From: an uncultured Oscillospiraceae bacterium
GTDB taxonomy: Bacteria; Bacillota; Clostridia; Oscillospirales; Ruminococcaceae
Reading direction: 5' to 3'
Assembly: GCA_900542145.1 (NCBI GenBank)
Contig: UQMF01000008.1
Coordinates: 1-64,000 of the forward strand
DNA length: 64,000 bases
The notes below the pieces were generated by a model that saw only the letters and a list, made by a program, of their open reading frames with translations, ran no database searches and had not been told where the DNA came from. Numbering within the stretch: position 1 is the stretch's first letter; the number at the start of each line of letters is the position of its first letter. Below are positions 1 to 7,523 of this stretch, one piece after another. The position numbers and the translations under genes were made by a program.

Positions 1-177
1 CTCATAAACGGCAATATGACTAAGTTGGCTGACGCAGGTATCTTTGCGGCAGGCAGCGGAAAGGAGGATTCCGATGAAGAAGTTCTGGAAATGGACGAAC
101 AGGATAGTGAAGAACGAGGAAACGCAGGAACAGCCCCCAGAGAGAACGCTGTTCCTAAACGGCACTATCGCCGATGA
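1..177 (+). CDS. Probable phage portal protein, C-terminal end only
   Basis: An open frame enters from the left edge and ends at a TGA at 175-177, giving 58 codons rich in Glu, Asp and Gly and ending in basic residues. There is no domain to recognise in so short a tail. Position is the main argument: in HK97-type head modules the portal gene lies directly before the prohead protease gene, which is what follows here. The frame overlaps the protease start by about 100 bases, which is long, so the true end could differ. The call as portal is inference from gene order. Confidence 0.4.
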   Translation, partial: LINGNMTKLADAGIFAAGSGKEDSDEEVLEMDEQDSEERGNAGTAPRENAVPKRHYRR

Positions 178-811
178 AAGTTGGTTTGACGATGATGTTA
201 CTCCGCAGCTTTTCAAGGAGGAACTGCTGTCCGGCAGTGGAGATATTACCGTCTGGATTAACTCGCCCGGTGGTGACTGCGTGGCTGCGGCACAGATTTA
301 CAATATGCTCATGGACTATCACGGAAATGTAACCGTGAAGATTGATGGCATAGCCGCAAGCGCCGCTTCGGTTATTGCAATGGCGGGAAACAAGGTGCTT
401 ATGTCCCCGGTTTCCATGCTGATGATACACAACCCTATGACCGTGGCTATGGGCGATACCGCCGAAATGCAGAAGGCAATCGAAATGCTGTCCGAAGTCA
501 AAGAAAGCATTATGAATGCTTACGAAATCAAAACGGGAATGAGCCGTGCGAAAATTTCTCACCTTATGGACGCTGAAACCTGGATGAACGCTAACAAGGC
601 GGTCGAACTCGGCTTTGCGGACGATATTCTGCACCGTGATGAGCCTATGGAGGAACAGCCCGCTAACGCTCTGATGTATTCCGAAGCGCAGGTGGTTAAT
701 TCCCTTATGGGCAGAATTGCTGAAAAGTGCCGCATTTCTCCGAAAACCGAAAACAAAACCAAAGCCGAGGATTTGTTTTCTCGGCTTGATTTAATAAGAA
801 ATTGGAGGTAA
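74..811 (+). CDS. Phage prohead protease, ClpP-like (S14 family)
   Basis: This 245-aa protein is a ClpP-type serine peptidase of the kind that processes capsid and scaffold in HK97-like phages. The start at ATG 74 is chosen because AAGGAGG lies at 61-67; an upstream in-frame TTG at 44 has no such site. Visible family marks are INSPGG near residues 62-67, the serine motif GIAAS with the likely nucleophile Ser96, and the histidine motif MIHNP with His119. About 40 charged residues after the catalytic core may serve as a scaffold-like tail. The gene sits between the probable portal and the capsid gene, the usual order. It looks intact although the prophage around it is not. Confidence 0.9.
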   Translation: MKKFWKWTNRIVKNEETQEQPPERTLFLNGTIADESWFDDDVTPQLFKEELLSGSGDITVWINSPGGDCVAAAQIYNMLMDYHGNVTVKIDGIAASAASVIAMAGNKVLMSPVSMLMIHNPMTVAMGDTAEMQKAIEMLSEVKESIMNAYEIKTGMSRAKISHLMDAETWMNANKAVELGFADDILHRDEPMEEQPANALMYSEAQVVNSLMGRIAEKCRISPKTENKTKAEDLFSRLDLIRNWR

Positions 812-816
812 CGCTA

Positions 817-2025
817 ATGACTATTATGGAACTGCGCGAAAAGCGCAATAAGGCATGGGAAGCCGCAAAGGCTTTTGTTGAAACAAAGCGCGACAAGGAC
901 GGACTTCTGTCCGCAGAGGACGCGGCTTCTTATGCCGAAATGGAGCAGAAAATCAAGGACTACGGCGCTGAAATCGAGCGTATGGAGCAGATGGAGAGCA
1001 TTGAGAATTCGCTCAACAAGCCCGTTTCCACACCTCTCACCGGAAAGCCCATGAACGGCGCTGATAAGCCAAAGACAGGCAGAGCAAGCGATGAGTACAA
1101 GGCGGCAATGCTGAATGCTCTGCGCACCAATTTCCGTCAGATTTCAAATGTTCTTTCCGAGGGCATAGACGCAAACGGCGGTTATCTCGTTCCCGAGGAG
1201 TACGACAGTCGTCTGATTGACGCGCTTTCCGAGGAGAATATTATCAGAAAGCTGGGTCACACCATCACCACAAGCGGCGAGCATAAGATAAATATTGCTG
1301 CGACAAAGCCTGCTGCGGCGTGGATCGATGAGGGCGGCGCGCTTACTTTCGGGGACGCTACTTTCTCGCAGATCAACCTCGATGCGCACAAGCTGCACGT
1401 TGCGGTCAAGGTCACTGAGGAGCTGCTCTACGACAACGCTTTCGGGCTTGAAAGCTACATAATCGAGCAGTTCGGCAAGGCGCTTTCCAATGCGGAAGAA
1501 GACGCTTTCCTCAACGGCGACGGCAAGGGCAAGCCTCTCGGAATTTTCGCTGAAACAGGCGGCGGTGAGGTGGCAATCACTGCTGCAAGCGCTACCGCAA
1601 TAACCGCTGACGAGGTAATCAACCTTGTGTACTCTCTCAAACGCCCTTACCGCAAGAATGCGAAGTTCATCATGAACGACCAGACTGTCGCGGCGCTGCG
1701 CAAGCTGAAGGATAACAACGGCGCGTACCTGTGGCAGCCCTCGCTTCAGGCGAGCGAACCCGACAGGCTGTTCGGTTACGAGGTTTACACCTCTCCATAT
1801 GTTCCTACGATTGCTGCGGGTAAGCCTGTAATCGCATTCGGCGATTTCAGCTACTACAACACCGGCGACCGTGGCACCCGTTCCTTTGCGGAACTCAAGG
1901 AACTGTACGCGGGCAACGGCATGGTGGGCTTTGTGGCAAAGGAGCGCGTTGACGGCAAGCTGATTCTCCCAGAAGCCGTCCAGATTCTTAAGATGAAAGC
2001 CGGCTCCGGTTCTTCCGGCGGTTAA
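817..2025 (+). CDS. HK97-family phage major capsid protein
   Basis: The 402-aa product matches the HK97 major capsid layout: an N-terminal coiled, charged delta region (about residues 1-90, with repeated Glu, Lys and Ala) followed by the capsid fold. Recognisable stretches are the GGYLVPEEY segment around residue 125 and the conserved LNGDGKGKPLGI segment, typical of this family. The start is ATG 817, preceded by GGAGGT at 804-809; a TTG at 802 lies within that ribosome site and is rejected. In such phages the delta region acts as internal scaffold and is removed by the protease encoded just upstream. No disruption is seen. Confidence 0.95.
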   Translation: MTIMELREKRNKAWEAAKAFVETKRDKDGLLSAEDAASYAEMEQKIKDYGAEIERMEQMESIENSLNKPVSTPLTGKPMNGADKPKTGRASDEYKAAMLNALRTNFRQISNVLSEGIDANGGYLVPEEYDSRLIDALSEENIIRKLGHTITTSGEHKINIAATKPAAAWIDEGGALTFGDATFSQINLDAHKLHVAVKVTEELLYDNAFGLESYIIEQFGKALSNAEEDAFLNGDGKGKPLGIFAETGGGEVAITAASATAITADEVINLVYSLKRPYRKNAKFIMNDQTVAALRKLKDNNGAYLWQPSLQASEPDRLFGYEVYTSPYVPTIAAGKPVIAFGDFSYYNTGDRGTRSFAELKELYAGNGMVGFVAKERVDGKLILPEAVQILKMKAGSGSSGG

Positions 2026-2031
2026 TAGGCG

Positions 2032-2349
2032 ATGACTATGGACGAGCTTCTGACGAAAGTCAAGCAGAACCTCATACTTGAACATTCGGCGGACGATGAA
2101 CTCATAAAAGGGTTCATCACCGCCGCTGTTTCCTATGCCGAAAGCTATCAGCATATCGAGCAGGGATATTACGCTGAAAACCCCATGCCACCTACAACCG
2201 AACAGGCTGTTATTATGCTATCGTCCAATTTCTATGAATCAAGGGACGGTAGCACAGGCGGCTTTTTCGGGGATAATGTTCAGGCTGGAAAACAGGTGTG
2301 GGACACGGTGAATATGCTCTTGCGGCTTGACAGGCGGTGGATAGTATGA
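2032..2349 (+). CDS. Phage head-tail connector protein (gp6-like)
   Basis: A 105-aa protein of the gp6-like head-tail connector family, which forms a ring below the portal in HK97 and SPP1-like phages. Its start MTMDELLTKVK, the helical pattern with conserved acidic residues and the mention-worthy run AVIMLSSNFYESRDG are typical for these annotated DNA packaging proteins. It begins six bases after the capsid stop and its stop codon overlaps the next start as ATGA, so it is translated with its neighbours. Function is inferred from family and order. Confidence 0.8.
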   Translation: MTMDELLTKVKQNLILEHSADDELIKGFITAAVSYAESYQHIEQGYYAENPMPPTTEQAVIMLSSNFYESRDGSTGGFFGDNVQAGKQVWDTVNMLLRLDRRWIV

Positions 2350-2678
2350 GTTTCGGGAAGATGAATAAATTCATTGAGATAATGCAGAAACAGATTGCGC
2401 TTGACGATGAGGGCTTTCAGACGGAAACCGATGTTGTTCTGGCAACGGTCAGAGCCTATCGTGAGGGGCGGCACGGCAGCGAAAAGTGGGCTAACCGCGC
2501 CGCCTTTTCCGAGGCAACCGACTTGTTTCGTTTTCGCATTATTCCTAATGTGAAAATCACCACGGATATGCGGATTTTGTGCGATGGTTCTGCGTTTGAA
2601 ATTACCTCTGTGGAAGATGTTAAAGGTCGTGAAATGTACGTTGAGGTCTTATGTAAGGAGGTCGAACCGAGTGGCTAA
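2346..2678 (+). CDS. Phage head closure / head-tail adaptor protein
   Basis: The 110-aa product resembles the head-tail adaptor (head closure knob) family, small beta-rich proteins that seal the portal channel. The pattern of an N-terminal start, the EKWANRAAFSEATDLFRFR stretch and a late ITSVEDVKGR segment fits that family. The ATG at 2346 overlaps the previous stop (ATGA), which decides the start over an in-frame GTG at 2337. The next gene starts inside its last codons, so the three genes form a tight structural operon. Confidence 0.8.
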   Translation: MSFGKMNKFIEIMQKQIALDDEGFQTETDVVLATVRAYREGRHGSEKWANRAAFSEATDLFRFRIIPNVKITTDMRILCDGSAFEITSVEDVKGREMYVEVLCKEVEPSG

Positions 2679-2919
2679 AGCTGATGTAAAAATGCCAGAT
2701 GAATTTATTGCGAGGATTTCACAGCTTGGAAATCAGACCGACAGCATTGCCGAAAAAGTCTTGCAGGCAGGCGGCGAGGTCGCTCTTGCAAAGGTCAAAA
2801 GCAATCTGAAAGCCGTTGTCGGCTCGGGTACTAAAGGAAAATCCCGCTCCACAGGCGAACTTGAACGTTCGTTAGGCGGTAATTTCGGCTATTCCTTTGA
2901 TAATAGAAGCAGGAATTAA
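2671..2919 (+). pseudogene. HK97 gp10-type tail completion protein, truncated by a deletion
   Basis: The start GTG 2671 has AAGGAGGTC at 2655-2663. Residues 1 to about 68 fit the N-terminal part of HK97 gp10-family proteins, which usually have 120-150 residues, including the KSRSTGELERSLG stretch. After that the frame runs into unrelated residues (GNFGYSFDNRSRN) and stops, for 82 aa in all. The sequence from about 2888 onward reads, in another frame, as the end of a tape measure gene. The simplest reading is that a deletion joined the two genes. The product is unlikely to work. Confidence 0.7.
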
Positions 2920-3586
2920 ACTGCTCATCTCGCTTGTGCAGAACCTGCCGACAATCATCACGACCATTGTTGCAGCTATTCCGCAGATTATTTCAAGCGT
3001 TATCGACGCAGTTATCGGAGCGATTCCGCAGCTTGTTGCGGCGGGAGTTCAGTTGTTTATCGCGCTGATTGAAAATCTCCCGACCATAATCGTGGAGATA
3101 GTCAAGGCGATTCCGCAAATCATAACCGGAATAGTGGACGCATTCGGCAGCTACTTTGGCAAGATGGCGGAGGTCGGCGGCAATCTTCTGAAAGGTCTAT
3201 GGCAGGGCATTTCTGACGCAGGCGCATGGCTGTGGAATCAGATAAGCGGATTTTTCGGCGGCATCGTGGACGGAATAAAGGATTTCTTCGGAATTCACTC
3301 GCCGTCAAAGCTGTTCGCAAATCTCGGCGGATTTATGGCTGAGGGGCTTGGCGAGGGCTTCGGTGATGAGATGAAAGACGTTTCAAAGAGTATGCAGAAC
3401 GCTATCCCGTCCGACTTTGACCTTGATATGAACGGCACGGTTTCGGGGTTTGGTGGAATGGGACAGCCGCAGGCTTTTGACATCACAATTCCGCTGAGCA
3501 TAGACGGAGTTCCACTGACAAAGGTCATTTCAAGAATTCAGTGGAATCAGAACAAGGTGACGGTAAGAAATGCGGGGGCGGTGTGA
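2888..3586 (+). pseudogene. Tape measure protein, C-terminal fragment
   Basis: About 230 codons encode the membrane-like, repeat-rich end of a tape measure protein. Two copies of a unit close to LLISLVQNLPTII...AIPQII lie near the start, followed by the typical segment GLWQGISDAGAWLWNQI and then DFFGIHSPSKLFANLGG, which is characteristic of the end of long tail tape measure proteins. Such proteins usually have 600-1500 residues, so most of the gene is missing. The frame is closed by TAG at 2873, and the only possible start is a TTG at 2897 without a good ribosome site. The fragment is joined to the truncated gp10 gene. Confidence 0.85.
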
Positions 3587-4056
3587 TGGTGCAGATAATC
3601 GTGACTGAAAACGGCAATGTCAGAGGTGTGTTTACACGGGTGATTTCCGCATCGCTTACCGACAGTCTGAACGGAGAATGCACCTTTCAATTTTCTGTGA
3701 TTTCCTCGATGGCTTCGGAGATATTCACGGGACTGGAGGTACAGCTTAAAAGCGACACGCTGGACTACCTTTTCAATGTAGTGAAGGTGTCGAAATCTCT
3801 GTCCGGCGGCATTGCGATTTGCACTGTGGAGTGCGAACACAAGTCCTACGAACTTAACAACGATGAGTACAAGCTGACTGAATTTGACTTTGAGGGCGCT
3901 CCAAGCGAGTGCCTTATTTCTTTATTGCAAGGCACATCTCTGACCGCCGGAATTTGCGACCCGACCGTCCCGATAAAGCTGAAAATCAATCGAGAATGTA
4001 CTCGCAGGGCGGCGCTTATGCAGCTTATTGCGCTCTGCGGCGGCGAAATCGAGTAG
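3586..4056 (+). pseudogene. Phage tail / minor structural protein, N-terminal fragment
   Basis: The ATG at 3586 shares one base with the tape measure stop (TGATG). The 156 residues match the start of phage minor structural or tail endopeptidase-type proteins, which attach the tail tip: the N-terminal beta segment VQIIVTENG, the SLTDSLNGECTFQF stretch and the ALMQLIALCGGEIE stretch are typical. In relatives the chain continues for several hundred residues after GGEIE; here it stops at once with TAG. This marks a second deletion. Whether the short piece is made or folds is unknown. Confidence 0.7.
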
Positions 4057-4067
4057 GTCAGAACACC

Positions 4068-4466
4068 ATGTCGCTTAGCGTGATTTCTTCTGACGGCGCA
4101 GAGGGCAAATTCCCGAAAATGCAGACCTGGGGCTATGTGATGGGCGCTTACCTTGCCGGAGATACTCCCTGGGACGGCTATATTGAAGCCCGCGAGGACG
4201 AGGCTCATTTTACTATGCGTTTCTCCGCTCCAACATACGGAAACAGCTACCTGTATTCGTATGCGAATATCATCAAGACAGACGAACTTAATCTGCCGCT
4301 GTATATTCTGCCGTACTATCCGTATTCAAGCGGCAGTCAGCATTTCTTCGGCTTTGCGCTTGGTATCTGCAAACTGTGCCTTACCACAATAAACAACCTG
4401 TCCGAGCCGGTGCGAAAACTGGACGGACAGGTCATGAAAATAACTTACGATATCGTTGACGAATGA
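4068..4466 (+). pseudogene. Distal phage tail or baseplate protein, C-terminal fragment
   Basis: A frame of 132 codons from ATG 4068 encodes a soluble beta-rich protein ending in KITYDIVDE. I do not recognise the domain. It stands where the end of a baseplate, tail fibre or receptor-binding gene would be, right before the holin, and follows the abrupt end of the tail protein fragment by 11 bases. The start has no ribosome site, and the frame is open upstream to 3909 only by overlap with the previous gene. I read it as the surviving end of a larger gene left by the deletion near 4055. Confidence 0.5.
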
Positions 4467-4480
4467 TTGGAGGGTTTATT

Positions 4481-4903
4481 ATGAGAGAATTCTGGAACAC
4501 AATTCAGCTTATTTTTACAGCGGTCGGCGGGTGGCTCGGTTGGTTTCTTGGAGGGAGCGACGGTTTGCTTTATGCGCTTATTGCCTTTGTGGTGATCGAC
4601 TACATAACCGGAGTGATGTGCGCTATCTCGGACAAGAAGCTGTCAAGCGCAGTTGGTTTCAAGGGAATATGCAGAAAGGTGCTTATCTTTGCTCTGGTCG
4701 GCGGCGGGCATATTCTTGATACACGGGTTATTGGCGCAGGCTCTGTTCTGCGCACTGCGGTGATATTCTTCTATTTGTCGAACGAGGGTATTTCATTGCT
4801 TGAGAACGCCGCTCACCTGGGTCTGCCTGTTCCGAAGAAACTGAAAGATGTGCTAGAGCAGCTGCATAAGCGTTCGGAAAAGGAGGACGAAGATGAAGAT
4901 TAA
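4481..4903 (+). CDS. Phage holin (holin 4 / phi-CP-type family)
   Basis: A 140-aa membrane protein of the holin family common in Clostridia. It has three or four hydrophobic stretches: about residues 8-26, 30-45 with the family motif VVIDYITG, 65-77, and 88-100, and a charged C-terminal tail ending in acidic residues. ATG 4481 is chosen because TTGGAGGG lies at 4467-4474; an ATG at 4463 overlapping the previous gene lacks a site. Holins open the membrane for the lysozyme, whose gene overlaps this one by 11 bases. The lysis pair seems intact. Confidence 0.9.
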   Translation: MREFWNTIQLIFTAVGGWLGWFLGGSDGLLYALIAFVVIDYITGVMCAISDKKLSSAVGFKGICRKVLIFALVGGGHILDTRVIGAGSVLRTAVIFFYLSNEGISLLENAAHLGLPVPKKLKDVLEQLHKRSEKEDEDED

Positions 4904-5762
4904 AGGTGTTGATTTAAGCTACTGTCAGGAGGGCATCAGCTTTCCTGCGCTGAAAAAGGCGGGCGTGAGATTTGCGATTATCCGTGCAGGCTTTTCCACG
5001 AAGAAAGATGTTACTATGGATAAGTTCGTGGCGGACTGCAAGAAGTACGGTATAGCCTACGGATTTTACTGGTACAGCTACGCTGTGAGCGTGAAACAGG
5101 CTGAATCTGAAGCAGAGAAATGCGTTGATGTCATCAAGGGATTATCCCCTACATATCCCGTATTCTTCGACATGGAGGAGAAAAAGCAGATCAGCCGTCT
5201 GAATACGGACACACGCACAAAGATGGCGATTGCTTTCTGTGAAAAGATAAGGCAGGCGGGATTCAAGACAGGCATTTATGCAAATCCGTCCTTTATGGAG
5301 CATTATTACGACAAGAGCAGAATTATCGGCAAGTATGACATCTGGCTTGCTCACTGGACGAACAGCCCCGACTGCCCATCAAGATACGACTATGGTCAGA
5401 CAATGTGGCAGTGGGGACTTGACAGAATAGGCGGATACGATGTTGATGGCGATATCTGCTTTACAGATTACGGCAAGAAAAAGCCCGTTGAGAAAACCAT
5501 AGATCAGCTTGCTAACGAGGTTCTTGCCGGCAAGTGGGATAACGGTGCAGAGCGTGAAAGGCTGCTCACCGCCGCCGGATACGACTATAATGCGGTTCAG
5601 AAAAGAGTCAATGAAAAGTTGTACAAGAAAACCGTTTATGAGATTGCCGTTGAGGTTATAGCGGGGCTGTGGGGGAACGGAGCCGAACGCAAGGAAAAGT
5701 TGACAGAAGCCGGGTATGATTACTCGGAGGTTCAAAGAAGAGTAAATCTGCTTATTAAATAA
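4893..5762 (+). CDS. GH25 lysozyme endolysin with two Cpl-7-type repeats
   Basis: The 289-aa endolysin has a GH25 muramidase domain at about residues 1-200 and two C-terminal cell-wall repeats. The GH25 active-site pattern is visible as the early GVDLS strand and the DxE motif in FFDMEE (Asp93, Glu95). The repeats, roughly residues 207-245 and 250-288, each contain the AGxW.NG.ER and AGYDY..VQ.RVN marks of Cpl-7 (CW_7) modules, which bind peptidoglycan in other lysins. There is no signal peptide, so export depends on the holin encoded upstream. A strong terminator follows eight bases after the stop. Confidence 0.95.
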   Translation: MKIKGVDLSYCQEGISFPALKKAGVRFAIIRAGFSTKKDVTMDKFVADCKKYGIAYGFYWYSYAVSVKQAESEAEKCVDVIKGLSPTYPVFFDMEEKKQISRLNTDTRTKMAIAFCEKIRQAGFKTGIYANPSFMEHYYDKSRIIGKYDIWLAHWTNSPDCPSRYDYGQTMWQWGLDRIGGYDVDGDICFTDYGKKKPVEKTIDQLANEVLAGKWDNGAERERLLTAAGYDYNAVQKRVNEKLYKKTVYEIAVEVIAGLWGNGAERKEKLTEAGYDYSEVQRRVNLLIK

Positions 5763-5769
5763 GAAATGT

Positions 5770-5809
5770 GCCGTGGGCATTTGGACTATTCCGAATGCCC
5801 ACGGCTTTT
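5770..5809 (+). terminator. Intrinsic terminator after the lysis genes
   Basis: A perfect 12-base-pair stem (GCCGTGGGCATT at 5770-5781 with AATGCCCACGGC at 5794-5805) is followed by TTTTC. It ends the late phage transcript after the lysozyme. Confidence 0.9.
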
Positions 5810-5872
5810 CATTTAGCAAAACATTTTCCTTAGTGGGTTATTTGTCATTTTAGATACATTAGTGATAAATAC

Positions 5873-5901
5873 TTGAAAAAAAGATAAAAGTGAAGTATAA
5901 T
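5873..5901 (+). promoter_or_regulatory. Promoter of the abortive infection gene
   Basis: TTGAAA (5873-5878) and TATAAT (5896-5901) are spaced by 17 bases, a near-consensus housekeeping promoter. Transcription would start around 5908, only about ten bases before the start codon, so the leader is very short. It gives the gene expression independent of the phage late transcript. Confidence 0.85.
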
Positions 5902-5916
5902 AGTAATGGGGTGGTT

Positions 5917-6843
5917 ATGATGAACAAAACACGAAGTCTGTTTGAACTCTTAAAGAAGAGAGAAATATTGGACATACTTATTGGAGATATCTCATTTGGA
6001 GAACTGGAACTAAAGAATAAATCTGGAAAAAATATTACTATATCATTGCCATACTTATCAGGACCATCTTTATGCCAAATATCTCAGAAATTCGGACTAG
6101 GTATTTCATATAGTTGGGGAGGTGGATCAAAAAGTCGTTGGCAATATATGCAAGACTTAATTGACCATTGTATTAATAACAATAATATATCTAATTTACT
6201 ATTTTCTGTATTTTCAAAAGGGCAATTCTCAGAGAAATTATCCGGTCTTACCGAAATTGAAGTCGAAAAAACATATAAAATAATTACAAGTAGTATCTTA
6301 GAGCATATAAATGGTGAACTTTCTTTTGGAGGTAATGAACTTGTCTGTGTCCAAGGAAAGTATTTGATACATAAAAAGGGTGATTCTATTACGGTCAACA
6401 CTCCGGCAATAAAAGTTATTGATAGACATTATATTATAGACTTATCCGAAAGAGCTATGAACGACATTACAGAAAGGAATTTTGATAGCGCAATTACAAA
6501 GTCTCGAACTCTTCTTGAAGAGGTATTTTGTTTTGTAATTGAAAAGAAAGGTGAAAAGCCTTCTGATAGTGGAGATATAAATAAACTCTATAAACAAATT
6601 AAAGATTTATATAATATGCATCCTAAGGATGATATGGATATCCGATTTAAGATGTTGTTATCCGGACTTGAGAAGATATTGACTGCAATTAAAGAAATGC
6701 GAAATAAAGATAGTGATGCGCATGGTGTCGGAGCAAAAAGAATTCAAATTGCCGATTATCATGCAAGACTATTTGTCAACTCGTCAATGACAATGTCTGA
6801 TTTTATTTTGTCTGTATCGGAAAATGCATTAAGCAAGAAGTAA
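5917..6843 (+). CDS. Abortive infection family protein with HEPN-like C-terminal domain
   Basis: The 308-aa protein belongs to the abortive infection family with an Abi_C-type C-terminus (about residues 185-300). That domain shows an RX6H motif (Arg262 to His269 in RNKDSDAHG), the mark of HEPN RNases, which cut RNA in many toxin and phage-defence systems. The N-terminal half is not recognised. The start is ATG 5917 (or the adjoining ATG 5920) because the promoter -10 box covers an earlier GTG at 5890; GGGGTGG at 5908-5914 can serve as ribosome site. Base composition is clearly AT-richer than the phage genes around it. Own promoter and terminator mark it as a cargo gene. RNase activity is inference from the motif. 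Confidence 0.75.
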   Translation: MMNKTRSLFELLKKREILDILIGDISFGELELKNKSGKNITISLPYLSGPSLCQISQKFGLGISYSWGGGSKSRWQYMQDLIDHCINNNNISNLLFSVFSKGQFSEKLSGLTEIEVEKTYKIITSSILEHINGELSFGGNELVCVQGKYLIHKKGDSITVNTPAIKVIDRHYIIDLSERAMNDITERNFDSAITKSRTLLEEVFCFVIEKKGEKPSDSGDINKLYKQIKDLYNMHPKDDMDIRFKMLLSGLEKILTAIKEMRNKDSDAHGVGAKRIQIADYHARLFVNSSMTMSDFILSVSENALSKK

Positions 6844-6878
6844 ATGCAAACTACAAATGGCTATTTTGAATAGCGATA

Positions 6879-6912
6879 AATCCCGTTGAGATTATCTCAT
6901 CGGGATTTTTTT
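6879..6912 (+). terminator. Terminator of the abortive infection gene
   Basis: AATCCCG (6879-6885) pairs with CGGGATT (6901-6907), with an inner TGAG/CTCA stem, and a run of T follows. Confidence 0.85.
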
Positions 6913-6938
6913 GATTTTTTGTCCAATCTTTGTTCTTC

Positions 6939-6955
6939 CCAAGGCTATAAGGCAG
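6939..6955 (+). repeat. 17-base repeat CCAAGGCTATAAGGCAG, copy 1
   Basis: The same 17 bases occur again at 11380-11396. Here the repeat sits about 35 bases before the start of a small gene and is flanked by short complementary bases (TTCCC and GGGAA), so it can form a weak hairpin. Role unknown; see findings. Confidence 0.7.
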
Positions 6956-6990
6956 AGGGAAATAAAATCTCTCGGAAAGAGGTGAAATGA

Positions 6991-7185
6991 ATGGAACACA
7001 ATCTGAGAATAAGTGTTTCAAGAAAGCCGATGAGAAACGATGTTGCAGCTCTGCATACCATATCGTTAAGAGAACGCATACTTCGTTTCCTGTTCGGCAG
7101 AAAACAGCAGATTACCATTATCGTACTGGGTGATTCTGTGAAAGAACTGGCAATCTGCAACATTAAGGAAGGAGGAACAGCATGA
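6991..7185 (+). CDS. Small phage protein of unknown function
   Basis: A 64-aa basic protein starting at ATG 6991 behind AAAGAGGTG (6977-6985). The middle has several Arg and Lys residues and a hydrophobic end segment TIIVLGDSV. I recognise no domain. It is the first gene of the early replication module and its stop overlaps the next start (ATGA), so it is coupled to the genes that follow. Confidence 0.6.
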   Translation: MEHNLRISVSRKPMRNDVAALHTISLRERILRFLFGRKQQITIIVLGDSVKELAICNIKEGGTA

Positions 7186-7523
7186 TGGGGAAAATGAGTG
7201 AACTGGCAGCAGAGTTATCCGAACTCAAGCATTGCGGCGAGGTGCTTATCAGCTTATCTGAGTCAATAATGGCTCTGATTTCAGGCGAAGATACACAGCA
7301 GCCGATGGATAATCCGTCAGCAAAAAAGAAATCCGATAGCGCTATAGTATCGGTCACTCTCGAAAACGTCAGAGCCGTCTGCGCCGAAAAATCCCGCGCC
7401 GGGTTCACAGCAGAGGTAAAGTCAATCATCACAAAGCACGGTGCGGACAAGCTGTCTGCAATCAAGCCGGAGGAATATGCAGCAGTCCTCGCAGAGGTGG
7501 AGGTGCTTGGCAATGCCGACTAA
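7182..7523 (+). CDS. Small conserved phage protein preceding the DUF2800 nuclease
   Basis: The 113-aa protein has a helical N-terminal part, a low-complexity linker (about residues 45-55) and a C-terminal part with SRAGFTAEVKSIITKHGADK. Proteins like this stand before DUF2800 genes in many clostridial prophages and are sometimes mislabelled as rRNA biogenesis proteins. AAGGAGG lies at 7168-7174. Its stop overlaps the next start. A role together with the nuclease is inferred from this constant neighbourhood; the true function is not known to me. Confidence 0.65.
   Translation: MMGKMSELAAELSELKHCGEVLISLSESIMALISGEDTQQPMDNPSAKKKSDSAIVSVTLENVRAVCAEKSRAGFTAEVKSIITKHGADKLSAIKPEEYAAVLAEVEVLGNAD

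Noticed and set aside
1144..2154. Long minus-strand open frame opposite the capsid gene
   Set aside because: It is the antisense of a clear HK97 capsid gene, has no ribosome site and no family resemblance.
5890..5916. Upstream GTG start for the abortive infection gene
   Set aside because: The GTG at 5890 lies before and within the promoter -10 box, so it would not be in the transcript.
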